Below are positions 34,270 through 43,946 of a DNA stretch of 64,000 bases, in pieces (positions within the stretch are counted from its first letter, which is position 1; each line of letters opens with the position of its first letter). The notes under the pieces were generated by a model. That model was not told the origin of the DNA and did no database searches. It saw nothing but the letters and a program-made list of their open reading frames with translations. The stretch covers positions 310,001-374,000 of the forward strand of contig JBJMGT010000015.1 in NCBI GenBank assembly GCA_045807745.1, given 5' to 3'. The translations under genes were made by a program, and so were the position numbers. Source of the DNA: QHXQ01 sp045807745. Lineage in GTDB: Bacteria; Acidobacteriota; Blastocatellia; Pyrinomonadales; Pyrinomonadaceae.

Positions 34270-37200
34270 ATGTCCAAGCATAATTTCGTTCACCTGCACT
34301 TACACACAGACTATAGCCTGCTCGACGGTGCGATTCAGATCAAGCCGCTGGCCAAGCGCATCGCCGAGCTTGGCATGCCGGCCTGCGCCATGACGGATCA
34401 TGGCAACATGTACGGGGCGATCTCTTTCTACAACGCGATGAAGGCCCAAGAGGTCAAGCCGATCATCGGCTGTGAGGTCTACATCACGCGCGGTAGCCGC
34501 CATGATCGCGACAAGGGCAATGCTAAGCCGGGCGAAAAGGCTAACTTTCATCTAATTCTGCTGGCCAAAAATTTAGAGGGCTACCACAATCTGGCCCGCC
34601 TGACCTCGAAGGCTTATACGGAAGGCTTCTATTACAAACCGCGCATCGACGCAGAGTTGCTCGCCAAACATAGCGACGGTCTCGTCGGTCTGTCCGCGTG
34701 TATGTCGGGCGTGCCCTCTGCGCTGCTGGCGCGCGGGGCCTGTGATGAGGCCGCGAGGGCGGCGCACGAGTTTCAGGAGATCTTAGGGCCGGGCAACTAT
34801 TTCCTCGAAATTCAAGAGCACGAGCTGGATGCGCAAAAGCGCATACGCAAAGACCTGGTGGCGCTCTCCAAACGCACAGGCGTCCCGCTCGTGGCGACCA
34901 ACGACTCGCACTATCTGATGCCGGAGGATGCGCGCGCGCATGATGTGCTGCTCTGCATCGGTTCGGGCAAGAATGTGCAAGACCCGAACCGCTTACGTTA
35001 CGGTTCGCCCTATTTCTACGTCCGTTCGGCCGAAGAGATGTGGCGCATTTTCGGCGCGGAGTTGCCGGAGACTTTAAACCGCACGGTTGAGATCGCGGAG
35101 ATGTGCGACATCAAGTTTCCAGTTGGCGTCAACCATCTGCCCGTGTACCCGGTGCCGGCGAGTGAAGTCGATCTCTCGGTTGATGAATATTTCGAAAAGG
35201 TGGTCAGGGAAGGATATGAGAAACGGCGCGTAGCAGTCTGGGAGACAGCCCAACGGCGCGGCGAATTACGCCACACGATGGCCGAATACCAGGAGCGCAT
35301 CTCGCGCGAGATCGCGATGATCAAGCAGATGGGGTTCGCCAGCTACTTCCTGATCGTGTGGGACTTCATACGCTATGCGAAAGAGCGGGTTATTCCCGTG
35401 GGGCCGGGGCGCGGGTCGGCGGCCGGGTCGCTCGTGGCATATTGCCTGGAAATTACCGACATCGATCCGCTCCAATATGATCTGCTGTTCGAGCGTTTTT
35501 TGAACCCGGAACGCGTCTCGATGCCGGATATAGATATAGACTTCTGTGTGCGCGGGCGCGAAGAGGTCATCAAACACGTGACCGAATTTTACGGGCGTGA
35601 CTCCGTCTGCCAGATCATAACCTTCGGCACGCTCGCCTCTAAGGCCGCAATCAAGGACGTAGGTCGGGCGCTTAACATGCCTTACGCGGAGGTTGAACGC
35701 ATCGCCAAGCTGATTCCGCCTCCGGTGCGGGGGCGGAACGTCTCCATTACGCAGTCCCTTGAGCAAGTACCGGAACTGCGTAAAGCGGTAGAGGATAATC
35801 CGAATATCAAAGAACTGATCGATATTGCCCGGCGGCTGGAGGGTTGCGCACGACATGCGTCAGTACACGCGGCCGGAGTGGTTATTTCGCCGGCCCCTTT
35901 GGATGAGTTGGTGCCCGTGTCTGTCTCTTCGCGGCAGGAATTAACGACCCAGTATGCCATGGCCGATCTGGAAAAGACGGGCATGCTGAAGATGGATTTT
36001 CTGGCGCTCACCACCTTAACAATTATAAACGACTGCTTAATATCGATTAAGCAGTCGTTTAATACGGATATTGACTGGGCGCAGATTCCGCTGGATGACC
36101 CGGCCGCTATGGCGCTCTTCGCCGAGGGGCGCACCGAAGCCATTTTCCAGTTTGAGTCGCAAGGGATGCAGGAGATCTGTCGGCGTTTGAAGCCAAAGGG
36201 CTTGGAGGATCTCGCGGCGCTGAATGCGCTCTATCGACCGGGGCCACTTGATGGCGGCATGGTGGACGATTTCATTGAACGGCATCATGGCCATAAGGCT
36301 GTCCGCTATATAGTGCCGGAGATGAAAGACATCCTGGCTAATACCTACGGGATCATCGTCTATCAAGAACAGATTATGCAGTTGGCGCAGAAACTGGCGG
36401 GCTATAGCCTTGGGGAAGCCGACCTTATGCGCCGAGCCATGGGAAAGAAGAAGCGCGAGGAGATGGCGCTGCACGAGAAGAAGTTCGTGAGCGGCGCGGT
36501 CGAGCGGGGCATCAAGAAAGAGAAGGCAGAGCAAATTTTCTCGTTGATGGCACAATTCGCTGACTACGGCTTTAATCGGAGCCACAGCGTCGCCTATGCT
36601 TACCTAGCCTTCCAAACCGCTTATCTCAAAGCGCATTATCCTGAACACTTTTACGCTGCGGTGCTCTCCAATGAAATTGAAGACACCACAAAAGTGTTCA
36701 AGTATTCGAATGAGTTGCGGGGGCAGGGGATTCAACTCCTGCCGCCGGACGTGAACGAGAGTTGGGGTGGGTTTACACCTTTAAAAGGAGGGATTCGCTT
36801 CGGACTGGCTGCGATTAAGGGTGTGGGCCATTCGAGCGTTGACGGTATATTGGCGGCTCGTGCGGCCGGCCCTTTCAACTCAATTTTCAACTTTACAGAG
36901 CGTGTGGGGCAGCGTGCGATCAATAAGCGAGTCCTTGAAAGCTTGGTCAGCGCAGGGGCCTTTGACTCGCTCAACCCAGATGGGCGATATAGCCGGCACG
37001 CTTGGCGTGCGTCCTTGTTCGCGACAGTCGACCCCGCTCTGGCGCGTGGCGCACGCGCACAAAGCGATAGACAAAATGGTCAGAGCGGCCTATTCAGTCT
37101 GCCTGAAACAGCGCCGACGGATATTGCATACGAATCGTTGTTTGAAGCGACTCCCTGGACAAATGCCGCGTTACTATTGGGTGAAAAGAATTCCATAGGC

Positions 37201-37824
37201 TTTTATATAACCGGGCACCCGTTAGAAAATTATGTTGAAGTATTAGCTGAGCTAAACTGCCAGAACTGTTTGCATCTACAAGAGCTTGAACATGGGGCGA
37301 CCGTTCGTTTAGGCGGCATTGTTACAGGCTTACAGAAGCGTACGACAAAAAAGGGAGATAACTTTGCCCTGCTACGTCTGGAGGATCAAGTGGGTGGGGT
37401 AAAATGCGTGGTCTGGCCTGAGGCCTATAATAAATGCCGGTATATTTTGTTGGATGACGCGGCCGTCCTTGTCACCGGGAAATTTGATACCGGGGATGAG
37501 GGCAGTATCTCCATCATTGCTGATGAAGTGGTAAGCTTAGAGGATATTTTGCAACGGCGCGCGCGCACAGTGCTGCTGCGAATGCCGACTGATAAGGCAC
37601 CTGAGAGTGTGCTGGATGGTTTGTTTAAGGTACTGGATCGCTTCAAGGGTGATTGTGACGTGCTGATCGAAATGTACTTGGATGGTGGCGTCTTGGTTCG
37701 TACACGTGCACATGGCGCGTTGAGAATCCAAGGGAGTCTGCAAATGGAAGCTGCCGTGCGGGAATTGGGCTGCGCCGTAGAATGGTTTAGTGGCGACCGC
37801 GCCTTAGCAGGTTCCGGGGCTTGA
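34270..37824 (+). CDS. dnaE: DNA polymerase III alpha subunit
   Basis: Replicative polymerase of the C family, DnaE1 type, 1184 residues. The N-terminal PHP domain starts HLHLHTDYSLLDGA and has MTDHGNMYG. GPGRGSAAGSLVAYC and PDIDIDFCVRGREEVI (about residues 417-432) carry catalytic aspartates of the palm. The (HhH)2, OB-fold (about residues 1005-1085, VRLGGIVTGLQKRTTKKGD) and a C-terminal tau-binding region follow. No intein interrupts it. The last kilobase looks AT-richer than the rest. A perfect inverted repeat lies within the palm-coding region (36026-36061). ATG 34270 was chosen over an in-frame TTG at 34255. Confidence 0.96.
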   Translation: MSKHNFVHLHLHTDYSLLDGAIQIKPLAKRIAELGMPACAMTDHGNMYGAISFYNAMKAQEVKPIIGCEVYITRGSRHDRDKGNAKPGEKANFHLILLAKNLEGYHNLARLTSKAYTEGFYYKPRIDAELLAKHSDGLVGLSACMSGVPSALLARGACDEAARAAHEFQEILGPGNYFLEIQEHELDAQKRIRKDLVALSKRTGVPLVATNDSHYLMPEDARAHDVLLCIGSGKNVQDPNRLRYGSPYFYVRSAEEMWRIFGAELPETLNRTVEIAEMCDIKFPVGVNHLPVYPVPASEVDLSVDEYFEKVVREGYEKRRVAVWETAQRRGELRHTMAEYQERISREIAMIKQMGFASYFLIVWDFIRYAKERVIPVGPGRGSAAGSLVAYCLEITDIDPLQYDLLFERFLNPERVSMPDIDIDFCVRGREEVIKHVTEFYGRDSVCQIITFGTLASKAAIKDVGRALNMPYAEVERIAKLIPPPVRGRNVSITQSLEQVPELRKAVEDNPNIKELIDIARRLEGCARHASVHAAGVVISPAPLDELVPVSVSSRQELTTQYAMADLEKTGMLKMDFLALTTLTIINDCLISIKQSFNTDIDWAQIPLDDPAAMALFAEGRTEAIFQFESQGMQEICRRLKPKGLEDLAALNALYRPGPLDGGMVDDFIERHHGHKAVRYIVPEMKDILANTYGIIVYQEQIMQLAQKLAGYSLGEADLMRRAMGKKKREEMALHEKKFVSGAVERGIKKEKAEQIFSLMAQFADYGFNRSHSVAYAYLAFQTAYLKAHYPEHFYAAVLSNEIEDTTKVFKYSNELRGQGIQLLPPDVNESWGGFTPLKGGIRFGLAAIKGVGHSSVDGILAARAAGPFNSIFNFTERVGQRAINKRVLESLVSAGAFDSLNPDGRYSRHAWRASLFATVDPALARGARAQSDRQNGQSGLFSLPETAPTDIAYESLFEATPWTNAALLLGEKNSIGFYITGHPLENYVEVLAELNCQNCLHLQELEHGATVRLGGIVTGLQKRTTKKGDNFALLRLEDQVGGVKCVVWPEAYNKCRYILLDDAAVLVTGKFDTGDEGSISIIADEVVSLEDILQRRARTVLLRMPTDKAPESVLDGLFKVLDRFKGDCDVLIEMYLDGGVLVRTRAHGALRIQGSLQMEAAVRELGCAVEWFSGDRALAGSGA
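36026..36061. repeat. Perfect 16-bp inverted repeat inside dnaE
   Basis: TAAACGACTGCTTAAT (36026-36041) and its exact complement (36046-36061) surround a 4-base loop ATCG. The arms encode part of TIINDCLISIKQSFNTD in the dnaE frame. No T-tract follows, so a terminator is unlikely. Confidence 0.85.
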
Positions 37825-37838
37825 TGAAGCGTATGGCC

Positions 37839-37867
37839 TTGGAGCGCTATCATTCAGTTGGTACTAT
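37839..37867 (+). promoter_or_regulatory. Putative accA promoter
   Basis: TTGGAG (37839-37844), an exact 17-base spacer and TACTAT (37862-37867) preceded by TG-n. It lies 32 bases before the accA TTG start. Confidence 0.55.
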
Positions 37868-37898
37868 GATCCGACATTTCTGATCGGAAAGTGGCACA

Positions 37899-38723
37899 TT
37901 GGCAGAGCATACAAACGAAAAGGGAGAGAGCCTGCGGCCCTCGGCCATCGAGCGAGTCAAACTGGCGCGGCATGCGGACCGGCCCTATACCCTCGATTTC
38001 ATCCAAAAGCTTTTTAACGATTTTATCGAGTTGCACGGAGACCGGCGCTATGCGGACGACGCGGCTATCGTCTGTGGCTTTGCGACGTTTCAGGGGCTAC
38101 CGATTGCTGTCGTCGGGCAGCAAAAGGGACGCGACACCAAACAGAGGCGACATAGAAATTTCGGTATGCCGAAACCTGAAGGCTATCGTAAAGCCTTACG
38201 CGTCATGCAACTCGCTGAAAAATTTAACCGGCCGCTCTTGACCTTCATAGACACTACGGGCGCGTATCCGGGGATTGACGCAGAGGAGCGTGGGCAAGCT
38301 GAGGCTATTGCGCGTAATCTGTTAATGATGGCGAAGTTGGATGTGCCTATCATTGTAACAATAATCGGTGAGGGTGGGTCGGGGGGGGCTCTGGCCATTG
38401 GCGTGGGCGACCGTGTCCTAATGCTGGAGAACGCTATTTATTCAGTCATCTCACCGGAAGGCTGTGCGGCGATCTTGTTTAAGGACGCAGCGCAGGCTCC
38501 GCGGGCGGCAGAGTCTCTACGCTTGACCGCGACTGATTTGCAGCGTATGGGCGTAGTCGACGTGATCGTGCCTGAGCCTGAGGCAGGGGCGCATACTGAC
38601 CCGGACATGACGATCAGCCTGTTAGGTAAGCGCTTGGCCCAAAGCCTCGCTGAAGTTAGACAGCTACCGCCTGCTGAACGTAAGGCCAACCGCTATCACA
38701 AGTTGCGGATTCTAGGTGGTTGA
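37899..38723 (+). CDS. accA: Acetyl-CoA carboxylase carboxyltransferase subunit alpha
   Basis: With AccD it transfers the carboxyl group from biotin to acetyl-CoA in fatty-acid synthesis. RPYTLDFIQKLFNDFIELHGDR, QQKGRDTKQRRHRNFGMPKPEGYRKALR, FIDTTGAYPGIDAEERGQAEAIA and GEGGSGGALAIGVGDRVLMLEN are family blocks. At 274 residues it lacks part of the usual N-terminal helical extension. TTG start at 37899 with GGAAAG 7 bases upstream. accD is not adjacent; the carboxylase at the right end of the window is of a different, propionyl-CoA-like type. Confidence 0.93.
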   Translation: MAEHTNEKGESLRPSAIERVKLARHADRPYTLDFIQKLFNDFIELHGDRRYADDAAIVCGFATFQGLPIAVVGQQKGRDTKQRRHRNFGMPKPEGYRKALRVMQLAEKFNRPLLTFIDTTGAYPGIDAEERGQAEAIARNLLMMAKLDVPIIVTIIGEGGSGGALAIGVGDRVLMLENAIYSVISPEGCAAILFKDAAQAPRAAESLRLTATDLQRMGVVDVIVPEPEAGAHTDPDMTISLLGKRLAQSLAEVRQLPPAERKANRYHKLRILGG

Positions 38724-38768
38724 GTTCTCCGGTGTGGTCAGACCTCACCACAATACGCGGTAGGGCAT

Positions 38769-38788
38769 AATGTCGGCGCGCCGACATT
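38769..38788. promoter_or_regulatory. Palindrome P1, candidate parS variant
   Basis: The 16-mer TGTCGGCGCGCCGACA (38771-38786) is flanked by AA and TT, giving a 20-base perfect dyad in the short gap between the convergent accA and ssb genes. It has no loop, so it looks like a protein-binding site rather than a terminator. Two more exact copies lie at 41236 and 44467. Confidence 0.6.
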
Positions 38789-38790
38789 GG

Positions 38791-39219
38791 TTAGAAGGGG
38801 ATATCATCATCAGAAATCTCTGCCTCGCTCGGTTCGTTGCGATTGGCCGTGCTTGAGTCGGTACGGGCCGTCGGTGCAGCGGTTTCATCGCCCCGGCCGC
38901 CGATGAACTGCATGTCGGTCGCATGAACCTCAAGTGTATGGCGTTGCCGGCCGTCTCGGTCTGTCCATTCCTCCACACGCAGGCGGCCTTCGATATAGAC
39001 AGTCCGGCCCTTGGTCAAGTATTGCGCGGCGGTCTCAGCCTGCCGGCCCCAGAGCGTGATCTTGAACCATGTGGTTAAATCCTGAGTCTCTCCAGCCTTG
39101 TCTTTCCGTCGTTCGTTTGTAGCCAGCGTAAAGCTACAGACAGGTGTGCCTTGTGGGGTGTAGCGTAGTTCAGGGTCGCGCCCCAGGTTGCCTACAACAA
39201 TAATTTTATTAAAAGACAT
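38791..39219 (-). CDS. ssb: Single-stranded DNA-binding protein
   Basis: OB-fold protein that coats single-stranded DNA. FNKIIVVGNLGRDPELRYTPQ, FTLATNER, TTWFKITLWGRQAE and GRTVYIEGRL match the family. A flexible Thr/Ala/Glu-rich tail ends in DDDIPF, the conserved tip that docks RecO, PriA and other partners. Length is 142. ATG 39219 has AAAGGA upstream; the longer in-frame start adds non-conserved residues. Confidence 0.95.
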   Translation of the reverse strand: MSFNKIIVVGNLGRDPELRYTPQGTPVCSFTLATNERRKDKAGETQDLTTWFKITLWGRQAETAAQYLTKGRTVYIEGRLRVEEWTDRDGRQRHTLEVHATDMQFIGGRGDETAAPTARTDSSTANRNEPSEAEISDDDIPF

Positions 39220-39265
39220 GCGGAGATTCCTTTCGCTGGCGTTTCTAGTGTCAGAGCGATATGCC

Positions 39266-39295
39266 ATACTACACGCCTTAACAAATTTCGGTCAA
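39266..39295 (-). promoter_or_regulatory. Putative ssb promoter
   Basis: On the minus strand TTGACC (39295-39290), an 18-base spacer and TAGTAT (39271-39266) lie about 47 bases upstream of the ssb ATG. Confidence 0.5.
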
Positions 39296-39369
39296 TAGCG
39301 AAGATTTCCAGATAAACGCGACTTAACGTAGAACATTTAAAGTTACACTTGAATTAGAGAGGGTGGTTT

Positions 39370-41199
39370 ATGTTGAAGTTCCTTAACATAGTTAATTTCG
39401 CCGTCATCCCGCAACTGCGAGTTGAGCTGCACGAAGGGTTGAACTTGTTGACGGGCGAAACCGGGGCGGGCAAATCCATTATCGTGGACGCACTCTCATT
39501 GCTGCTCGGAGCGCGCTCATCCCCTGTCATCATCAGAACCGGCGAGCGGGCGGCGCTTGTTGAGGGCACATTCGAATTAAAAAGCGTCCGTGCTGAAGCC
39601 GTCCGAAGTATGCTTGGGACTATCGGGATCGGCTTTGATGTAGATGATGCGCTGACGATCAGGCGGGAATTGCAAGTTAGCGGGCGGAACCGCATTTTCG
39701 TCAATGACCAAAACGTGACTGCCGCAACACTCAAAGCGCTGCAACAATACCTGCTTGAGATACATGGTCAAGGCGAGCAACAGGCGCTAATGTCGCCGCG
39801 CGCTCAACTCCGTCTACTTGATGCCGTCGGCGGTTGTGATGGATTGCGAGCCGTTGTCTCGGAAACATATGGGCGCTGGAGACGCATCATGGAGTCGCTG
39901 CGGACTTTGGACAGGGATGAGTTTGAGCGCGCCCGCACGCTTGATTTGCTCCGTTATCAACTGTCGGAGCTTGAACGCATTAACCCGCTGCCTGAAGAAG
40001 AAGAGGCTCTAGCCGCAGAAAAAAGGCTGTTGATGCATGCCGCCAACGCAGTCGAGTTAAATGCCAAGGCCTATGCCGCGCTTTACGAGAGCGACGAAAG
40101 CGTGTTGGAACGATTGGCGCTAATCAGACGTTGGCTGCAAGATTTAGAGAGCCTTGATCCCAGAGTCTTACCTATCCTTGAAGCTCTGGCAACAGCCACG
40201 ATTTCACTAATGGATGCTGCGGAGAGCCTCAGACAGCATGGAGCCGGATTGGTTTCGTCGCCGGAGAGACTAGCGGAGATAGATAATAGATTGGCGGAAC
40301 TGGAGCGTCTGAAGCGTAAGTACGGGCGGAGTTTGCACGGGTTGCAAGAGATTCGCGCGGAGTTGGCGGCGCGGCTGAATGAATTGGAGAACTGGACTGC
40401 GCGCGAAAACGAGTTGCTCAAAGAGCGTGAAAGCTTGGAGCGAGAATACGGGTTAGCAACCGCGAAATTAACAGCTTGTCGCCAAGCCGTTGCGCCGCAG
40501 TTGGCCGCGCGCGTCTCAGCCGGGTTAAAAAGCGTGGCTTTAGACCGGGCGCATTTTAGTATCAATGTCGAGACGGCTCGGCTCGAAGCGGGTTGGTCGG
40601 AAGAGAGTGCGACTGAAGAAGAGGAGCCGGCGGCTTATTGGACTACCAATGGAGCCGACCGCGTCCAGTTTATGTTCTCGGCGAATCTGGGGGAAGAGGA
40701 GCGCCCGCTCAAACGCATCGCGTCGGGCGGCGAACTCTCGCGCTTGATGCTGCTGCTCAGGACTAGTACCCAAGCAGAAAGCTCGCAAGCGAAAACCCAA
40801 GCTGAAGATAGCACACTTGTCTTCGACGAGATTGATGTTGGCATAGGTGGACGGGCCGCTGAGTCAGTAGGGCGGCGCCTGAAACTGCTCGCCGCGACAC
40901 AGCAAGTGTTATGTGTGACACATCAGCCCCAAATCGCACGGTTCGCAGATCATCACTACGTAGTCGAGAAACATGCTGCCGCCGGGCGGACGATGACCGT
41001 ACTCAGAGAGGTCAAAGATGAGGCTCGGGTTGGTGAGTTGGCCCGGATGATTGGCGGGGCCGACGACATAGCCACAGCCCGCGAGACGGCCCGCTGGATG
41101 ATTGAGAGTGCATCCGAGCAAGAAGACTCTGCCCCCACAGTAAATGTGCCTGGACGGAAGCAGAGAGGTCCACGCGGACGGGTCAAGCATGGGAGATAA
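39370..41199 (+). CDS. recN: DNA repair protein RecN
   Basis: SMC-like ATPase in double-strand break repair. Walker A GETGAGKS (about residues 28-35) is in the N-terminal head, with LLEIHGQGEQQALM close to it. Two coiled-coil stretches (about residues 150-240 and 290-370) flank the middle. The C-terminal head has IASGGELSRLMLLL (signature), LVFDEIDVGIGGRAAESVGRRL (Walker B and D-loop) and QVLCVTHQPQIA. The length of 609 is slightly above average because of a Lys/Arg-rich tail. The start ATG 39370 matches the family MLKFLNIVNFAVI. Confidence 0.93.
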   Translation: MLKFLNIVNFAVIPQLRVELHEGLNLLTGETGAGKSIIVDALSLLLGARSSPVIIRTGERAALVEGTFELKSVRAEAVRSMLGTIGIGFDVDDALTIRRELQVSGRNRIFVNDQNVTAATLKALQQYLLEIHGQGEQQALMSPRAQLRLLDAVGGCDGLRAVVSETYGRWRRIMESLRTLDRDEFERARTLDLLRYQLSELERINPLPEEEEALAAEKRLLMHAANAVELNAKAYAALYESDESVLERLALIRRWLQDLESLDPRVLPILEALATATISLMDAAESLRQHGAGLVSSPERLAEIDNRLAELERLKRKYGRSLHGLQEIRAELAARLNELENWTARENELLKERESLEREYGLATAKLTACRQAVAPQLAARVSAGLKSVALDRAHFSINVETARLEAGWSEESATEEEEPAAYWTTNGADRVQFMFSANLGEEERPLKRIASGGELSRLMLLLRTSTQAESSQAKTQAEDSTLVFDEIDVGIGGRAAESVGRRLKLLAATQQVLCVTHQPQIARFADHHYVVEKHAAAGRTMTVLREVKDEARVGELARMIGGADDIATARETARWMIESASEQEDSAPTVNVPGRKQRGPRGRVKHGR

Positions 41200-41235
41200 A
41201 AGATGCTCGCTTGGTAAAACATATTCTGTTACACT

Positions 41236-41251
41236 TGTCGGCGCGCCGACA
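41236..41251. promoter_or_regulatory. Palindrome P2, candidate parS variant
   Basis: Exact copy of the 16-mer TGTCGGCGCGCCGACA in the gap between recN and miaB, ending one base before the first plausible miaB ATG (41253). Flanking bases do not extend the dyad. It could also affect miaB expression because it overlaps the leader. Confidence 0.6.
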
Positions 41252-41252
41252 G

Positions 41253-42596
41253 ATGATGTCACTTATGCCACAGGAAAGCGTCTACATAGAGACTTTTGGC
41301 TGTCAGATGAATACAGCCGACACGGAGCGCGCGGCGACCAGATTGCGTGCTGCTGGCTACAAATTGACCGCGCGCGCAGAAGAGGCGGATGTCGTCCTCT
41401 TTAATACCTGCTCCATCCGGGCTCGGGCCGAACAGAAGGTCTTCAATCGCATAGGTGAATTACGGCATGAGGGCAGAGAGCCGCTCATAGGCGTCATGGG
41501 GTGCGTGGCGCAACTTGAAGGCGAGGCGCTGTTTGATGTCGCGCCGGAGGTGCGTGTGGTCGTCGGCACACGCGCCACGGATCGACTGCCTGCATTATTG
41601 GCACGGGCGCGCGCAGGTGAACGACAGGTATTAGATTTGGCAGAGCGACAGGCGGATGAGCGCTGGGATGTCTCACTGGTTGAGCGTCATTCTCCGCATG
41701 TGGGCTTTGTGCCTATCATTGAAGGGTGCAATAAATTCTGTACCTATTGCATCGTCCCATATTCACGTGGGCGCGAATGGAGTCGCCCGGCGACCGAAAT
41801 CGTAGCCGAGATCAGGCGTCTGCGTGAGCTTGGCTATCAAGAAGTACAGTTGATCGGGCAGAACGTTAACAGCTATCGACCAAAAACGAACGCCGGGCTG
41901 GATGGCTATGAAGGGGCCACGCCCTTTGCCCGTCTGCTGCGGGCAGTGGCAGCGACCGGCATGCCCCGTATCAAGTACACCACATCTTTCCCGAGGGATT
42001 TTCATCCGGACATTGTGCGGGCGATGGATGAGCATGAAAACCTCTGTGATTGGATCCATCTGCCTGTGCAGTCCGGTAGCGATCGAATCTTAAGCTTGAT
42101 GCGCAGGGGCTACAAGGTGGCGGACTATTTAAAGCGCGTTGAAGTGATCAGGCAGGCGCGTCGTCGTTACGCACTGACCAGCGACATCATCGTCGGCTTT
42201 CCCAGCGAGACCTCTGAGGATTTTGAGCAAACCTTACGCTTAGTCGAGCAATGTCAGTTCGATAGTCTCTATATCTTCAAGTATTCCCCTAGGGCCGGCA
42301 CGCCCGCTGCGCTGCTCGCCGACGCTGTGTCCGATAACGAAATGTCGATGCGTTTTAGCAACATTAAAGCGTTACAGCAGGGCATACAGGCGCGGGTTTT
42401 TGCCTCTTACCTTGGGCGAGACCTTAAAGTCTTAGTAGAAGGGGAGAGCGCACGGGCAGCGACGGACCTGACCGGCCATTCAACCTGCAACAAGGTGGTA
42501 AATTTTCCCGGCAGCGCCGCGCTGATTGGACAAGCAGTTCAGGTGTGGATTAAAGAGGCCAAAGCCCACAGTCTGTACGGAGAGTTGCGTAACTGA
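41253..42596 (+). CDS. miaB: tRNA-2-methylthio-N6-dimethylallyladenosine synthase
   Basis: Radical-SAM methylthiotransferase acting on i6A37 of tRNAs. The UPF0004 domain has YIETFGCQMNTAD (first cluster Cys), NTCSIR and MGCVAQ. The radical-SAM domain has the CNKFCTYCIVPYSRGRE cluster motif. The TRAM domain lies at the end (about residues 375-445). The start could be 41253, 41256 or 41265. The longer TTG start at 41211 would translate palindrome P2 and is not conserved. Length about 447. Confidence 0.93.
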   Translation: MMSLMPQESVYIETFGCQMNTADTERAATRLRAAGYKLTARAEEADVVLFNTCSIRARAEQKVFNRIGELRHEGREPLIGVMGCVAQLEGEALFDVAPEVRVVVGTRATDRLPALLARARAGERQVLDLAERQADERWDVSLVERHSPHVGFVPIIEGCNKFCTYCIVPYSRGREWSRPATEIVAEIRRLRELGYQEVQLIGQNVNSYRPKTNAGLDGYEGATPFARLLRAVAATGMPRIKYTTSFPRDFHPDIVRAMDEHENLCDWIHLPVQSGSDRILSLMRRGYKVADYLKRVEVIRQARRRYALTSDIIVGFPSETSEDFEQTLRLVEQCQFDSLYIFKYSPRAGTPAALLADAVSDNEMSMRFSNIKALQQGIQARVFASYLGRDLKVLVEGESARAATDLTGHSTCNKVVNFPGSAALIGQAVQVWIKEAKAHSLYGELRN

Positions 42597-42632
42597 TGGC
42601 CGAATAGTTCAAGTATGTCATGAGGTGGCGGC

Positions 42633-43118
42633 ATGGAAATCGAGGTGAAGATTAGAGGTTTGATGATGGACCCCAATAGCGGCACGCCGATCATCATTCT
42701 CAAAGATGTGAATAGCGATATTATGCTGCCCATTTGGGTGGGCGCTTATGAGGCGAATGCTATCGCGCTGGAGATTGAGAAGATCGCCCAACCGCGCCCT
42801 ATGACACATGATCTGTTGCGTAATCTGATCGTAGAGATGGGCGCACAAGTAGAGCGCGTAGTCGTGACCGAGCTGCACGAAAACACCTTTTTTGCCGTCA
42901 TCGAGTTGCGCAGTAAAAGCGGAGAGGCGCTGATGCTCGATGCGCGTCCGTCAGATGCGATTGCGCTGGCATTACGTGCCGACTGTCCAATTTTTGTCAA
43001 TGAAGAGGTGATACGGGCGTCGCAGAGTCTGTCGGGCCGTGAAGAAGATGAGGCGGGCGGGACTGAGGAAGATGAGTGGCCTGATGTCATAGGCGAAGCG
43101 GGCGATCTACCCATGTAA
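42633..43118 (+). CDS. Bifunctional nuclease domain protein (BFN, DUF151)
   Basis: Residues 1-130 form the BFN domain: MEIEVKIRGLMMDPNSGTPIIIL, LPIWVGAYEANAIALEIE, RPMTHDLLRNLI and LDARPSDAIALALR. Plant members have RNase and DNase activity; bacterial roles are unclear. A Glu/Asp-rich tail of about 30 residues follows. GAGGTGGCGG precedes the ATG. It commonly lies next to miaB, as here. Confidence 0.9.
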   Translation: MEIEVKIRGLMMDPNSGTPIIILKDVNSDIMLPIWVGAYEANAIALEIEKIAQPRPMTHDLLRNLIVEMGAQVERVVVTELHENTFFAVIELRSKSGEALMLDARPSDAIALALRADCPIFVNEEVIRASQSLSGREEDEAGGTEEDEWPDVIGEAGDLPM

Positions 43119-43184
43119 GCATACTTAGCGTGTCTCAGGCCGCACAACGTGAATATGGCGCAGGAAAGTTTGAGAGTTTGAGCC

Positions 43185-43946
43185 TTGAATGCCGTTATAG
43201 CGATTGCTAATCAGAAAGGCGGAGTTGGTAAAACTACTACGGCCATAAATTTGGCTGCGGCTTTTGCTCGGCGCGGCTTGCACACACTGCTGCTCGATCT
43301 AGACCCACAGGGCAATAGCTCCATCTCCTTTCTTAATATCGCGGAGGTTGAGCACTCGGCCTATGACATGCTCCTTGATGGGCAGGGAACTTGGAACGGC
43401 TACGTCTATGCCACGCCCTTTGAGCATCTAGAGATAATTCCGGCCCGCATCAACCTGGCCAAGTTGGAAGCTAAACTGGTCGGCGACTTCGACGCGCCGT
43501 TCCGGCTCAAAGATCGCTTGGAATCTCTACGCAATAAGTATGAGATGATCGTAATTGATACCCCGCCCACGCTGGGACTGATTACCGTCAATGCCTTGGT
43601 CGCCGCCACACACGTCCTGATCCCCATTCAATCTTCATACTTTGCTTTAGAGGGTACTGACGATCTGTTGGAAACAATAGAGAAGGTGAGGGCGCGTCCT
43701 AATCCAAATTTGCGCGTCTTGGGCGTGGTTGTTACTTTACATGATCGGCGCACGACGCTCGCGCGCGAGGTGCACGAACAGATCAAGCAAGTCTTCGGCG
43801 CACAACTTTTCGACACGGTCATTACTAAAAGCGTGCGGCTGGAGGAGGCCCCCGCCTATAAGGAATCAATCTTTACCTTCGCACCGCAGTCTTCCGGGGC
43901 AGCAGAATACGCCAAACTCTGTGAAGAGGTAATCACACGTGTCTAA
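43185..43946 (+). CDS. parA: Chromosome partitioning ATPase ParA (Soj)
   Basis: Deviant Walker A ATPase that moves ParB-bound origins. IAIANQKGGVGKTTTAINLA (residues 5-24) carries the signature Lys pair; LLDLDPQGNSS is A', and IVIDTPPTLGLITVNAL is Walker B. The length of 253 is typical of chromosomal Soj-type ParA without an N-terminal HTH. The TTG start at 43185 gives MNAVIAIANQKGG; an ATG four bases later is out of frame. The gene overlaps parB by 8 bases. Confidence 0.95.
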   Translation: MNAVIAIANQKGGVGKTTTAINLAAAFARRGLHTLLLDLDPQGNSSISFLNIAEVEHSAYDMLLDGQGTWNGYVYATPFEHLEIIPARINLAKLEAKLVGDFDAPFRLKDRLESLRNKYEMIVIDTPPTLGLITVNALVAATHVLIPIQSSYFALEGTDDLLETIEKVRARPNPNLRVLGVVVTLHDRRTTLAREVHEQIKQVFGAQLFDTVITKSVRLEEAPAYKESIFTFAPQSSGAAEYAKLCEEVITRV

